Translations under genes and position numbers: made by a program
Assembly: GCA_003676145.1 (NCBI GenBank)
Contig: NAUB01000022.1
Location: forward strand, 62,001-126,000
Reading direction: 5' to 3'
Origin: a gamma proteobacterium symbiont of Stewartia floridana
GTDB lineage: Bacteria; Pseudomonadota; Gammaproteobacteria; Chromatiales; Chromatiaceae
DNA length: 64,000 nt
Notes under the pieces: model-generated
What the model saw: only the letters and a program-made list of their open reading frames with translations
Database searches by the model: none
Told to the model about the DNA's origin: nothing
Shown: in pieces, positions 17,550 through 27,441 of the stretch
Layout of the letters: the number at the start of each line of letters is the position of its first letter
Numbering within the stretch: the stretch's first letter is position 1

Positions 17550-18812
17550 ATGAAGTCTCACCCCACACCTATGCTCGATCAGCTGGAGAGTGGCGAATGG
17601 CCCAGCTTTGTCACCGGCATCAAGAGATTACGTGACACCCATCCCGATCGCCGCATACGGGAAACCACCAACGACCTGCTGGGACAATTGGAATACTCCT
17701 ATGAGACCCGTAAAGGGTACTGGAAAGGTGGTACGGTCAGTGTTTTTGGCTATGGCGGCGGAATCATTCCCCGCTTTTCAAGTGTTGGCGATCGGTTTCC
17801 GCAGTCGAAGGAGTTTCATACACTGCGTGTGCAACCCCCTGCTGGAAACTACTACACCACCGAGATCTTGCGCCAACTGGCAAACAGCTGGGAGAAGTGG
17901 GGCTCGGGCCTGGTCACCTTTCATGGTCAGACAGGCAACATCATGTTCATTGGTGCGAATACAGATAACACCCAGCACTTTTTCAATGAGATCAATGAAT
18001 ACGGTTTTGACTTAGGCGGCGCTGGACCCTGTGTACGAACGGCTCAGTCCTGTGTGGGATCGGGGCGCTGCGAGCAATCCTGTGCCAACGAACATGAGAT
18101 CCATCGGCGCTTGGTCAACAACTTCCTCGACGAGATGCATCGGCCGGCGCTACCGTATAAATTCAAGTTCAAGATTTCCGGCTGCCCAAACGACTGCATG
18201 AATGCCATCGAACGTGCCGATTTTGCAGTAATCGGTACCTGGCGTGACGATATGCAGGTGGATCAGACAGAAGTGAAACAGTATCTCTCTGATAAGGGCC
18301 GGCAATACATCATCGATCACGTCATCAGCCGCTGCCCCACCCACGCCCTCTCACTGACTGATGGGGATAAGCTGGAGGTGGAGAATGCGGACTGTGTGCG
18401 TTGCATGCACTGCCTGAATGTGATGCCCAAGGCGCTCTCCCCCGGTAAGGATAGAGGCGTCAGTCTGCTGATTGGCGGCAAACGCACCCTGAAGATCGGG
18501 GATCGTTTCGGCACCATGATGATTCCGTTCATGAAGCTCGAGAATGAGGCGGATTATGAAAAACTGGTGGCGCTGGCAGAGGAGACCATCGACTTCTTTG
18601 CTGAAAACGCCCTCGAGCATGAACGCATCGGAGAGATGATCGAACGTATCGGCCTGGTCAATTTCCTCGAAGCACTGAATATCGATGTGGATCCCAATAT
18701 GATCGTGCACCCACGGGAAAACTCCTACGTGCGCACGGACCAGTGGGATGAAGAGGCCCGCAAGTGGTTTGAACACCACCCACAGAACGACCCGTCAGCA
18801 GATGTGGCTTAA
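17550..18812 (+). CDS. dsrA: Dissimilatory sulfite reductase alpha subunit, reverse (oxidative) type
   Basis: A 420-residue protein matching DsrA of sulfur oxidisers such as Allochromatium along its whole length (for example RKGYWKGGTVSVFGYGGGII and TFHGQTGNIMFIG). Cys ligands for the sirohaem-[4Fe-4S] centre are seen in CVGSGRC and CPNDC, and the inserted ferredoxin domain in CVRCMHC. With DsrB it forms the cytoplasmic alpha2-beta2 enzyme that oxidises persulfide sulfur (delivered by DsrC) to sulfite. AGGAGG precedes ATG 17550. dsrB follows after 11 bp. The usual dsrEFHC and dsrMKJOP genes are not adjacent. Confidence 0.97.
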   Translation: MKSHPTPMLDQLESGEWPSFVTGIKRLRDTHPDRRIRETTNDLLGQLEYSYETRKGYWKGGTVSVFGYGGGIIPRFSSVGDRFPQSKEFHTLRVQPPAGNYYTTEILRQLANSWEKWGSGLVTFHGQTGNIMFIGANTDNTQHFFNEINEYGFDLGGAGPCVRTAQSCVGSGRCEQSCANEHEIHRRLVNNFLDEMHRPALPYKFKFKISGCPNDCMNAIERADFAVIGTWRDDMQVDQTEVKQYLSDKGRQYIIDHVISRCPTHALSLTDGDKLEVENADCVRCMHCLNVMPKALSPGKDRGVSLLIGGKRTLKIGDRFGTMMIPFMKLENEADYEKLVALAEETIDFFAENALEHERIGEMIERIGLVNFLEALNIDVDPNMIVHPRENSYVRTDQWDEEARKWFEHHPQNDPSADVA

Positions 18813-18823
18813 GGAGAGATCTG

Positions 18824-19900
18824 ATGGCAAGTGCAGAACGACGAATTCCGATTGAAAGTGGCTGTCCAGATGGTATTCAGTATATGCATCCCGTGATGCG
18901 TAAGAATTTCGGCCACTGGCGATACCACGAAGATTCCAGGCCGGGAGTGCTTCGTCATGTGGCGGAGAGTGGTGATGAAATCTGGACCGTGAGGGCGGGC
19001 ACCCAGCGAATTCTGGATCTCTTTACGCTGCGTAAACTGTGCGAGATCGGAGATCAGTTCGCGGATGGTTATGTCCGTTTTACAATCCGCAGCAATATCG
19101 AGTTTATGCTCTCCGGCGGGGGTCGTGTGGCGTCATTGATCGAAGCCTTGGAATCGAACGGATTCGTGGTTGGCGGTACGCGAAATTCGGTTGCAGCCAT
19201 CTCCCATACCCAGGGTTGGCTGCATTGCGATATACCCGCCACGGATGCCTCAGGTGTGGTCAAATCGATGATGGATCAGCTGGTGGATGAATTTCGCCAA
19301 TGGAACATGCCCAACCGGGTACATATCACCACCTCCTGCTGTCAAATCAATTGCGGAGGCCAGGGGGATATCGCGATCAATATCCAACACACCAAACCCC
19401 CCAAAATCGATCATACCCAGGTGGCAAACGTGTGTGAGCGGCCATCGGTGGTAGCGCGTTGCCCTGTGGCGGCAATACGGCCTGCAATGGTCAATGGCAA
19501 ACCCTCACTGGAGGTCGATGAGAGAAAGTGTGTCTGTTGTGGCGCCTGTTATCCACCCTGCCCGCCAATGCAGATCAATGACCCGGAACACTCAAAGCTG
19601 GCGGTATGGGTTGGCGGCAATCACTCGAATGCCCGGGGCCGGCCCACATTCCAAAAACTGGTGGCGGCCGGCATTCCCAACAATCCACCACGCTGGCCAG
19701 AGGCCACGGCCATTGTCAAAAGGATTCTCCAGACTTATCAGACCCATGCCAAAGACTGGGAGCGGATCAATGATTGGGTGGAGCGTATCGGCTGGCCTCG
19801 ATTCTTCGAATTGACTGGGCTGCCTTTCACCAAATTTCATATCGACAACTGGAGAGGGCAACAGAAGAGCCTGAATGCCTCCACGCATCTTAGGTTCTGA
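18824..19900 (+). CDS. dsrB: Dissimilatory sulfite reductase beta subunit, reverse (oxidative) type
   Basis: A 358-residue DsrB. Sirohaem/cluster motifs include TTSCCQINCGGQG, and the ferredoxin domain carries CVCCGACYPPCPPM. The family segments NRVHITTSCCQINC and WERINDWVERIGWPRFFE are present. It is translated from ATG 18824 after AAGGAGAG and is co-transcribed with dsrA. After it the strand is empty apart from one small secreted-protein gene, then the polysaccharide flippase gene on the other strand. Confidence 0.97.
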   Translation: MASAERRIPIESGCPDGIQYMHPVMRKNFGHWRYHEDSRPGVLRHVAESGDEIWTVRAGTQRILDLFTLRKLCEIGDQFADGYVRFTIRSNIEFMLSGGGRVASLIEALESNGFVVGGTRNSVAAISHTQGWLHCDIPATDASGVVKSMMDQLVDEFRQWNMPNRVHITTSCCQINCGGQGDIAINIQHTKPPKIDHTQVANVCERPSVVARCPVAAIRPAMVNGKPSLEVDERKCVCCGACYPPCPPMQINDPEHSKLAVWVGGNHSNARGRPTFQKLVAAGIPNNPPRWPEATAIVKRILQTYQTHAKDWERINDWVERIGWPRFFELTGLPFTKFHIDNWRGQQKSLNASTHLRF

Positions 19901-20069
19901 GTATCAAAATCAGGGACTTATACGATTTCGATTGTCAGATAAATTCTCTGGTATGGGAGAAACTGTGAAGCAGCTATCAGAATTAAACGCCTGATATATT
20001 TAATTAGTTTATTAGTATATTATTATATGCTATAGTGGATTCATCTTTAAGTTAAATAGGTAAAACAGG

Positions 20070-20270
20070 ATGAATAAACTGCTGATTGCTACTCTGCTTC
20101 TTGCAACTACCGGCCTGGTCTCTGCCAGCACAAGCGAAACCCTACAACCGAAGAGTGCTACCGGCTTCGACGCCTTTTATGGCATCGAAGATTACAATGA
20201 CACCTTCTATGGGGATGTCTACGAGCAGAAGACCGCTGAACAGACCCCTGTGGTCCACTTCGGCAAGTAA
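20070..20270 (+). CDS. Small secreted peptide downstream of dsrAB
   Basis: A 66-residue protein with a clear signal peptide (MNKLLIATLLLATTGLVSA) and a 47-residue mature part rich in Thr, Asp, Glu, Tyr and Phe (FDAFYGIEDYNDTFYGDVYEQ). No family was recognised. A strong hairpin follows 20 bp after the stop, and an AT-rich region upstream probably holds its own promoter, so it is a free-standing gene. Its role is unknown. Confidence 0.7.
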   Translation: MNKLLIATLLLATTGLVSASTSETLQPKSATGFDAFYGIEDYNDTFYGDVYEQKTAEQTPVVHFGK

Positions 20271-20291
20271 TCCTCGCACTTTTCATATAGA

Positions 20292-20322
20292 CAAACACCG
20301 GGCCCAAAAGGTCCGGTGTTTG
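20292..20322 (+). terminator. Hairpin terminator after the small secreted peptide
   Basis: CAAACACCGG and CCGGTGTTTG form a perfect 10-bp stem around an 11-nt loop. The tail is moderately T-rich. Confidence 0.7.
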
Positions 20323-20564
20323 CACTTATATCTTTATATTTTGCTTTACCAAAACCGGATCAACCTGGCAGTTAGCCTAAGCAGTAAGCGGAAAAACACC
20401 TGATCGATTTACAGGGAAGCGAATCTCACGATGATGATGGTTACCAGGCTGACCACCCACTACCGCTTGGGTAGAAACTTTTAGAGGATCCTGCTCCAAC
20501 TTGTGGTGTAGAGCATCAAAAGAGACTTCTTTTATTGACTGAATGTATCAGTATGTTGCAGATT

Positions 20565-22049
20565 CTATTGTTTTATCTTACTGATCTTTAATAACAACTG
20601 TGCAGATAGTATCCCATAGGATACCACACCTATCGATACTACAATTATCATGTTAAGCAGATGGATTTCATCGAAATATTGTGTTGCAAACACCACCAGT
20701 GCCCCCATCAACACTGATCTCCAGAATGCTGGGTAAATGGCAAGAGCAATATCTTTTATCGATGTAAATATGTGTTTCCTTAAGACAAATATGCTGATAA
20801 TCCATTGCACGGCAATACCTATTGTGATCAATACTGCAACACCGTCCAATCCATATGCTTTTGTTATTGGCACGATGAGTGGCACCAGTATTGCTAATCG
20901 TAAAAGACTTATTTTAAAGGCAATTTTTGGCTTACCGATTCCCTCAAACAAATATCCATTGATTGAGGTCAATGACCTTATAAAGCCAAATACGATAAGA
21001 ATCTGAAGTGGCGTAACGGATAGATACCATTTCTCACCGAAAACAGTATTTATTATCAAGTCTGCGGTTAGTACAACACCCACCATAACAGGTAAGGTAA
21101 TCAAACATACAAATTTCAATGTCGTCAAATAGGCTTTCTTTAATGCCGCTTTATCTGCTTGTAGTTTACTGTAAGCCGGTAACATGATGCTGGAAATGAG
21201 TTTAGAGATACTTGAAGTTGCTAAATCGGCAAATGTGAATGCAAGAACATAATATCCGAGCTTTTCTGTCCCCATAATTTTACCAATAACAGCAGTATCA
21301 ATTTCTGTTGCCACAAAGATCACGATTGACGAAGCGGTTATGAATTTCCCATATGAGAGTAGTTCTTTTGCTATTTTCCAGTTAAACCTGATTCTCGGCT
21401 TGCCCTCTATTAGATAATAAGAGAGCAGTGCCTTAAGGCTGGATGATACGAGCTGTCCGATAACCAGGGCCCATACACTCCTCAATATGTAGGCAGTGAA
21501 AATTACAATGATTGTGGAGAGAAATTCAGTTAATTGTTCAATGTATGAGATACGCCTGAAATTGAGCTCCTTCATCTTGTTAATTGTATTAATGTTTGTC
21601 AATCCATCAATGATGAACACAATCGCTAATACTTCCAGCATTGACTCTAGAGTCTCGTTTTCATAATAACTTGAAATAAATGGAGCTAACGCAGCGACCA
21701 GAAGAGCCAACAGGAACCCCCGCAATAACAATAAAGTAAATGCAGTGTCTCTCGCTTTATCAAAATCATCCTGCCTTTGAATCAATGCTTGGCTTATACC
21801 AGGACGTGTGAAAGTTTCTATTGCTCGTATTGCTATGCCGGCAAGCCCCATTAAACCAAAGGCGTCAGGAGAGAGCAGGCGTGCTAAAACGACAGATCGG
21901 ACAAGGCTTAATAGTGTTAAAAACACTTTACTGGCACCGACCCAAATTCCTGATCGCAAGACTTTTGCTTTAATGGATCCATCTTCTGCAAAAGCAAAAT
22001 TCGATAACTTTCTGATTACCGATGCTGCGATTAATGAGAACTTGTTCAT
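20565..22049 (-). CDS. Wzx-like polysaccharide flippase
   Basis: A 494-residue integral membrane protein with about 12-14 hydrophobic segments. It matches the polysaccharide transporter (PST/MOP) family: the N-terminal SGIWVGASKVFLTLLSLVRS and VVLARLLSPDAFGLMGL, and AFTFADLATSSISKLISSIM with MLPAYSKLQ in the middle. It would flip lipid-linked oligosaccharides to the periplasmic face for O-antigen or exopolysaccharide assembly. It stands without glycosyltransferase genes. It is AT-richer than neighbouring genes, like the sulfotransferase gene facing away from it, so the two may have arrived together. Confidence 0.85.
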   Translation of the reverse strand: MNKFSLIAASVIRKLSNFAFAEDGSIKAKVLRSGIWVGASKVFLTLLSLVRSVVLARLLSPDAFGLMGLAGIAIRAIETFTRPGISQALIQRQDDFDKARDTAFTLLLLRGFLLALLVAALAPFISSYYENETLESMLEVLAIVFIIDGLTNINTINKMKELNFRRISYIEQLTEFLSTIIVIFTAYILRSVWALVIGQLVSSSLKALLSYYLIEGKPRIRFNWKIAKELLSYGKFITASSIVIFVATEIDTAVIGKIMGTEKLGYYVLAFTFADLATSSISKLISSIMLPAYSKLQADKAALKKAYLTTLKFVCLITLPVMVGVVLTADLIINTVFGEKWYLSVTPLQILIVFGFIRSLTSINGYLFEGIGKPKIAFKISLLRLAILVPLIVPITKAYGLDGVAVLITIGIAVQWIISIFVLRKHIFTSIKDIALAIYPAFWRSVLMGALVVFATQYFDEIHLLNMIIVVSIGVVSYGILSAQLLLKISKIKQ

Positions 22050-22760
22050 ACCGTGATTTTTACCGTATTCACTATTCTGGATTTAATCGTTGACAAAATT
22101 TCTCGCAGATAATGCGTGTTTATACACCCAAATTAATTAAATTAACGTGAATTCAAGGGGATATAAGCTATATTACACTTTTTAACTTTTCTATACCGTC
22201 TTCTTTATGAAAATACTCTGTAATTCATTGCTGACATTCATATCATTGATATATGACTTAAAAAAGCATTGTTCTCCTGTTCCTGAAACAACATCCAACC
22301 AGACCCACACACGCGACCATTTATTTAACGGTAAGCGAATTCAGATATCCCTATGAATGACATTACCAATAGATAGGCTGATTGCCGGAGACAGGGTCGC
22401 TTGAGTTTCTACTCGTGATCTTTTCATTCTTAACACTCATGGAACAACAACTGATGCACATACCGAGTTGAGATTAACTTTGTTCTGTCATAAGTTCTCC
22501 AATTGTTAAATCCTTAGCACAAGCCTCTCATCGACTTTGTATTTGTTTAACAAAATTTCAGCGTAAGTCGTAATATGTGAGATGCCAACTATTCCATGAA
22601 CCACATGCTTTTTCCTAATTACCATAACAACTTATGGGCTAAATTTGGAATTTGGACTATGCAGTGTTATACAGAAACTAAATATTGTAGAATTAAATTG
22701 TTACAGTTAATATTTAGCACTCAAAACACCTGTAACTATATAATTTTATTATAAATTAAT
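22050..22760. other. AT-rich divergent intergenic region
   Basis: About 710 bp with no convincing reading frame, RNA gene or repeat. Its low GC compared with the dsr region supports a horizontally acquired surface-polysaccharide patch. Confidence 0.4.
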
Positions 22761-23816
22761 ATGACCAAATCCAGCCAGGAAAAACCTCATACCCTTTCAG
22801 ATTTGTGCATCGTAGGTGGATGTGGCAGCAGCGGCACAACACTGTTAGCTCATATCGTCAGTAAGCATGAAAAAATAGGATCCGGTCCGGAGTTCAACTG
22901 TTTTAATCATCATGAACTGTATGATTTTGATTCATTCAAGAAAGAATTAACACATCTTCAAGTCGGCAAAGCTAAACCATCGGGTTACGTCGATGTTCCT
23001 GTATTTATGACGTTTCAGGATCATTATGGGGTACATCATGAACTAATTCATGAGTGGGTTTCTCAAAGTTCAAGCTCATTAGAGTTTATCTGCTTATTGC
23101 GCGACCACTTGCTAGATCATTTTAGATGTGAGATTTTTTTTGAAAAATCACCAACGAATGCATATTGCTTTAATGCTGCCGGTAAAACACTAAATGGAGT
23201 AAAGCTCGTGCATATGGTGCGTGATGGGCGCGATGTCGTGTGCTCTTTGATGAAAAGAGGATGGAATCTGTTCGGAGCAGGATCTCGGTGGCTATATGAT
23301 ACGGTACAGGGCTTGGAAGCTCGTAACAATCCGAATTATATGGAACTTCGCTATGAAGAATTTGTTTCAGATCCTGGCAGCGTGTTAAATGAATTATTTT
23401 CGCATCTCAATGTATCCAAAACTGCAAATGATTTAATCAATTCCAAAAAAGAAGTGCCAGGATTATACTCTGAGGAATGGACAAACCGAAGTGAACCTAA
23501 TGCCTGGAATCAGACTCCCTCAGACCCAATCTCTACAAATTCAATAGGAAGATATAAAGAAAAACTCAGCAAGGGCGAGCTAAACTACTTAAATAAAATT
23601 AAAATAAAAAGAAGTGTTGATATAGCCCAAGATACACCTCGAACATTCGGTGAATTGTTAGAGTACATGGATTATCCAAGATCTGTTGAGCAAAATAGCA
23701 TTACAGAATCCAGCAATTCCATTAACAATTTCTATAAAGTATCTGATTACTTAAGACGAGTGAGACGTTTTCATAACAGGAATTATTGGCATCTTCCTCA
23801 AATATATACCTATTGA
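22761..23816 (+). CDS. Sulfotransferase-family protein
   Basis: A 351-residue cytoplasmic protein. The 5'-phosphosulfate-binding loop is GGCGSSGTTLL (about residues 19-29) and the 3'-phosphate-binding segment is VRDGRDVVCSLMKRGW (about 155-170), so it should use PAPS as sulfate donor. The acceptor is unknown; the divergent Wzx-like gene suggests a surface polysaccharide or lipid-linked glycan. The start at 22761 lacks a good ribosome site, so the N terminus is slightly uncertain. Confidence 0.8.
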   Translation: MTKSSQEKPHTLSDLCIVGGCGSSGTTLLAHIVSKHEKIGSGPEFNCFNHHELYDFDSFKKELTHLQVGKAKPSGYVDVPVFMTFQDHYGVHHELIHEWVSQSSSSLEFICLLRDHLLDHFRCEIFFEKSPTNAYCFNAAGKTLNGVKLVHMVRDGRDVVCSLMKRGWNLFGAGSRWLYDTVQGLEARNNPNYMELRYEEFVSDPGSVLNELFSHLNVSKTANDLINSKKEVPGLYSEEWTNRSEPNAWNQTPSDPISTNSIGRYKEKLSKGELNYLNKIKIKRSVDIAQDTPRTFGELLEYMDYPRSVEQNSITESSNSINNFYKVSDYLRRVRRFHNRNYWHLPQIYTY

Positions 23817-23929
23817 GCCGAATACACCTGAGACATCCGTCTCACCACCCCGGACTAATCGACTTACTGATTTCCGGCAGGGAAACTCATCGGCAGCAAT
23901 TTAAAACAGATAGATGAAGTGTAGGGAAG

Positions 23930-23958
23930 CTAAGGCTCACCAAAGCAGGCAGCCTTAG
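23930..23958. terminator. Possible bidirectional hairpin between convergent genes
   Basis: CTAAGGCT and AGCCTTAG form a perfect 8-bp stem with a 13-nt loop between the sulfotransferase and uspA genes. No T-run on either side. Confidence 0.35.
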
Positions 23959-24024
23959 TCCAACGCGGAATAAAAGGATTTCATCAAATTAAGCCTACTC
24001 CGCTCTGTGAGCCTACCGCCATCA

Positions 24025-24555
24025 TTACTCACCAAGCGGCACAACAAGAACAGGTATCCTACATCGCCGAACGATACGCCGAGTGGTATCGCCAATCACG
24101 GCATCCTTTACCGATACCCGGTTGCCATGTTTACTGACCACCAGCAAATCATATGCTCCTGAATGGGCCTCCTCGAGAATTTTCTCCAGTGCACCGCCTA
24201 CTTCGACCTTTACTTCATAGCTCAACACAGGCTCTTCAGGTTGCTCAGAGATGCACTCCTCGCAAAACTGCTCAACATTCTTGATCGCAACATCATCCCG
24301 TTTCCGGCTGATCAGTATCTTTCTGGCATCATCCAGACTTCTGCTCACCAGTTCCTTCCACAACTCATCGCCCATGTAACTCGCCAGACTTTGCAGGTCA
24401 CGGTCGTCCACCACATGAAAAACGGTCAGTCCGGAGTCGTTGTAGCGGGCAATGGCTGCCGCATGCAGAAATCCCTGTCTTCCAGACTCGGACAAGTCGG
24501 TCACGTAGAGGATTTTCTTATATTCGATCTGTTTTAAAAGGTTAGATTTTGACAT
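24025..24555 (-). CDS. UspA-family protein of a TRAP transporter operon
   Basis: A 176-residue universal-stress-protein-domain protein. The N-terminal beta strand and loop (KKILYVTDLSESGRQG) and the C-terminal nucleotide-binding segment (LLVVSKHGN...IGDTTRRIVRRCRIPVLVV) are present. A GAGGA ribosome site precedes ATG 24555, 10 bp after the permease stop, so it is the last gene of the TRAP operon. UspA proteins encoded with TRAP transporters (TeaD with TeaABC in Halomonas) regulate transport activity in an ATP-dependent way; a similar role is likely. Confidence 0.88.
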   Translation of the reverse strand: MSKSNLLKQIEYKKILYVTDLSESGRQGFLHAAAIARYNDSGLTVFHVVDDRDLQSLASYMGDELWKELVSRSLDDARKILISRKRDDVAIKNVEQFCEECISEQPEEPVLSYEVKVEVGGALEKILEEAHSGAYDLLVVSKHGNRVSVKDAVIGDTTRRIVRRCRIPVLVVPLGE

Positions 24556-24565
24556 GATTACATCC

Positions 24566-26299
24566 TCAGGTGGTGGCCGGCGTTTTACGCTTGAGCCAGA
24601 TTCCGCTTAGAAACCAGCTGTACGCCCAGGTACCAAAAAACACCAGTACAAAGGTCACCGCGATATCTGTTGCACTGCCATCCAGGGAGAACGCGGGAAC
24701 GTAGCCAAAAATAAAGGGGGCCAAATAAAGGAACTTGGCGAACTTGAAGGCGACCCATGCTGTTGCCCACATATTTGCCTTGGCGATTGTTGCACCGGCA
24801 AAGGCTGCAATACAGACCGGAGGCGTGATATTCGAGTCCTGCGACAGCCAATAGACAATCATATGCGCAGCCAGTGGGTTGATGCCCAGTTCGGTTAATG
24901 CCGGTACCGCGACCACCGCAGTGATCAGATAAGCGGCGGTGACCGGTACCCCCATGCCGAGAATCAGGGAAGCCAGGGCAATGAACAGTATCGTGAGCCA
25001 CAGCTTTCCGTCCGCCAGATCGATAACGATATCGGCAAATGTCAATATCAGGCCGCTATAGGTCAGTACACCAATGATGATGCCGATCACACCAACCGTT
25101 GCACCAATTTTCAGGCCGGACTCCGCACCGGATCGGGAGGCATGCACGAATCCTTTTAGGTCGATACGGGTACTTTTGCGAAACCAGCTGACAACAATAC
25201 AGGTTATGATGCCGAGAATTGCCGAGTAGCCCGGTGAATAGCCCGCCAGCATGAAAATGGTTATCATCACCAGCGGTAGAATATAGAACCACTCCTTTTT
25301 CAGAATATCCGTTGCTTTTTCCTTACTGGGTTCACCCACAATGTTGTGCTTCTTGGCCTCGTAATGCACCATCATAAAGACGCTGAAGAAATACATCAGC
25401 GCTGGGAATATCGCCACCAGCATGATCTGTGAATAGGGAAGTCCAGTCAGTTCCGCCATGATGAAGCCACCCGCGCCCATAATCGGCGGCATGAACATGC
25501 CACCCAGGGATGCAGCCGGCTCTATACCCCCAGCCACATGTGGGCGAAATCCTGCTTTCTTCATCATCGGAATGGTAAACGCACCGGTGGAAACCGTATT
25601 GGCAATAGCGCTACCCGAAATCGACCCGAACAGACCGGATGCAATCACCGATACCTTGCCAGGGCCACCAATCTTGTGACCCACCGCTGCCAGAGGGAAA
25701 TCTATAAAAAATCTCTGCGCACCACTCTTCTCCAGGAATGCGCCAAAAATCACAAACAGGATGATATAGGTTGCCAGCACGTTGGCCATGATGCCGAAGA
25801 CACCATCGCTCTTATAGAAAATGCTGACACAGAGCAGTGGAAAGGTGTCGCCCGCATGCTGAATCACTTCCGGTATCCATTCGGAATCGCCAAAGACCCC
25901 GAACAGCAACATAATGGTACCTATGACCACGAACACCGTGCCGACCACACGACGGGCAACCTCGATACCAACCAGCACACCGGCTACCGCTATCCACGTA
26001 TCCAGTTCGGTCTCAGCACCGGCACGATAGTTGATAGCCTCAAAATTCAGTATCCAGTAACCGAGCGTGACGATTGCAACCACCATCAGCAGATAGTCCC
26101 AAATGCGTCCAAAGATACCACCCCAATCGGAGCGATAAAGCAGAAACACCAGGATGTAGGTGATAATGACATAAACACCGCGATGGTATTGCGTGGCTGC
26201 TGGCTCCAGCACGGCGGAATAGGAGTAAAACAGCACCAGACCTATGGCCATGGCATCGAATGCCAATTGCTCAAACTTGTTCAGTTTACTAAACAGCAT
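24566..26299 (-). CDS. TAXI-type TRAP transporter, fused permease
   Basis: A 577-residue membrane protein in which the small four-helix and large twelve-helix TRAP subunits are fused, the usual form for TAXI systems. Recognisable segments include SVIASGLFGSISGSAIANTVSTGAFTIPMM split across the loop of the large subunit and MGVPVTAAYLITAVVAVPAL near the end. It imports an organic acid or amino acid using a cation gradient; the substrate is not predictable. GAGGGTGGGG precedes ATG 26299. A strong terminator-like hairpin lies between it and the upstream receptor gene. Confidence 0.92.
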   Translation of the reverse strand: MLFSKLNKFEQLAFDAMAIGLVLFYSYSAVLEPAATQYHRGVYVIITYILVFLLYRSDWGGIFGRIWDYLLMVVAIVTLGYWILNFEAINYRAGAETELDTWIAVAGVLVGIEVARRVVGTVFVVIGTIMLLFGVFGDSEWIPEVIQHAGDTFPLLCVSIFYKSDGVFGIMANVLATYIILFVIFGAFLEKSGAQRFFIDFPLAAVGHKIGGPGKVSVIASGLFGSISGSAIANTVSTGAFTIPMMKKAGFRPHVAGGIEPAASLGGMFMPPIMGAGGFIMAELTGLPYSQIMLVAIFPALMYFFSVFMMVHYEAKKHNIVGEPSKEKATDILKKEWFYILPLVMITIFMLAGYSPGYSAILGIITCIVVSWFRKSTRIDLKGFVHASRSGAESGLKIGATVGVIGIIIGVLTYSGLILTFADIVIDLADGKLWLTILFIALASLILGMGVPVTAAYLITAVVAVPALTELGINPLAAHMIVYWLSQDSNITPPVCIAAFAGATIAKANMWATAWVAFKFAKFLYLAPFIFGYVPAFSLDGSATDIAVTFVLVFFGTWAYSWFLSGIWLKRKTPATT

Positions 26300-26350
26300 G
26301 CCCCACCCTCTCTCTTTGTGATTATTTTGTTTTTATAAACCTGCCCCTGT

Positions 26351-26381
26351 TAAAAAAGAGCGGGAGTAACTCCCGCTCTTT
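26351..26381 (-). terminator. Intrinsic terminator/attenuator between receptor and permease genes
   Basis: On the minus strand a perfect 12-bp stem (AAAGAGCGGGAG/CTCCCGCTCTTT, 3-nt loop) runs into a T-run. It lies after the receptor gene and inside the operon, so it probably attenuates permease expression relative to the binding protein. Confidence 0.75.
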
Positions 26382-26399
26382 GGCTAGGCTGAGAATGAC

Positions 26400-27368
26400 T
26401 TACATCATGCCTTTTTCTTTCCAGAACTTGATCGCACCTGGATGCCAAGGCGTTACCACACCCTGGGTACCTGTATCCAGACTCATGTTTTTAAAGGTTT
26501 TTTTCTGCTGTTTCATGTGTGCCAGGCCTTCATCGGTATAGATGGCCGAAAGCATCTTGTAAACCGTATCTTCTGAAACGTCTTTGTTCGCCACCCACAG
26601 TGCAGAGTCCTGGAATGATGGGGAGTCGTAATCAACGCCACGATAAGTACCGGCAGGCACCGACAGTTGAGAGAAGTAAGGGTACTGGTCAAAGAAACCA
26701 CTCTCCTTGGCATCCTTACCCAGATCGATCAAATCGATGTCGTTGGTCTGCGCCGCCATGATCACAGCACCACTTGGGAATGCGGTAAACAGCCAGAACG
26801 CATCCAACTGGTTGTTACCGAATGCCGACGCGGCATCGTTGTAACCCATCGCATTACGTTCGATCTTGTCCCAAACGCCCATGTGGGTGAAGAACAGCTC
26901 ACAGTTGGCGAAAGCACCAGAACCTGCATTGCCGACACCAACCTTCTTTCCAGCCAGGTCCTTGGTACTCTTGATACCGGAGCCCTTGCGGACTACCAGC
27001 TGTGCGGGCGCACCATACAGCCAGGCGACCGCCATGACATTTTCGTACTTCTTGGTATCGTTCTTCATCTTGCCGTTACGACCCAGATAGACATGACCGG
27101 AATAGACCGTTCCCATCTGCGCCTTGCCGGAGTTCACCTTACGCAGGTTTTCCACCGAACCGGCTGATGATTGTGCACGGACGCGAAAATCCTTCGAACT
27201 CTTGATAGGCTTGTAAACCTGGATGGCATTCGCCACAACCTGGAAGGTACCACCTGCCGGGCCGCCACTGAAGACGACGCGCTCTTTAGCCGCGTGTGCT
27301 GACATCGGTATTGATAAAGCTGCTGTCAGTAAGGCTACACTACTGGTTAAAAAGACTCTTCTTTTCAT
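26400..27368 (-). CDS. TAXI-family TRAP solute-binding receptor
   Basis: A 322-residue periplasmic protein with a signal peptide (MKRRVFLTSSVALLTAALS...AHA). The TAXI-family pattern is clear: FSGGPAGGTFQVVANAI, AGSVENLRKVNSGKAQMG, LVVRKGSGIKSTKDLAGKKV and GNAGSGAF. It hands substrate to the fused permease. Start at 27368 is chosen because AGGTGG sits 5 nt upstream and the signal peptide begins there; a longer frame from 27452 would overlap the promoter. Confidence 0.92.
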   Translation of the reverse strand: MKRRVFLTSSVALLTAALSIPMSAHAAKERVVFSGGPAGGTFQVVANAIQVYKPIKSSKDFRVRAQSSAGSVENLRKVNSGKAQMGTVYSGHVYLGRNGKMKNDTKKYENVMAVAWLYGAPAQLVVRKGSGIKSTKDLAGKKVGVGNAGSGAFANCELFFTHMGVWDKIERNAMGYNDAASAFGNNQLDAFWLFTAFPSGAVIMAAQTNDIDLIDLGKDAKESGFFDQYPYFSQLSVPAGTYRGVDYDSPSFQDSALWVANKDVSEDTVYKMLSAIYTDEGLAHMKQQKKTFKNMSLDTGTQGVVTPWHPGAIKFWKEKGMM

Positions 27369-27441
27369 TGATCCACCTATTTTATTTTCTAGTGATTGGG
27401 AAATTGACTCGATAAACTCGAGCAATGAAGAAAGGATAGCC

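Noticed and set aside
17320-17550. 76-codon frame ending on the dsrA start codon
   Set aside because: No ribosome site, no recognisable domain, composition like non-coding DNA; the 1-bp overlap can arise by chance. Noted as leader region only.
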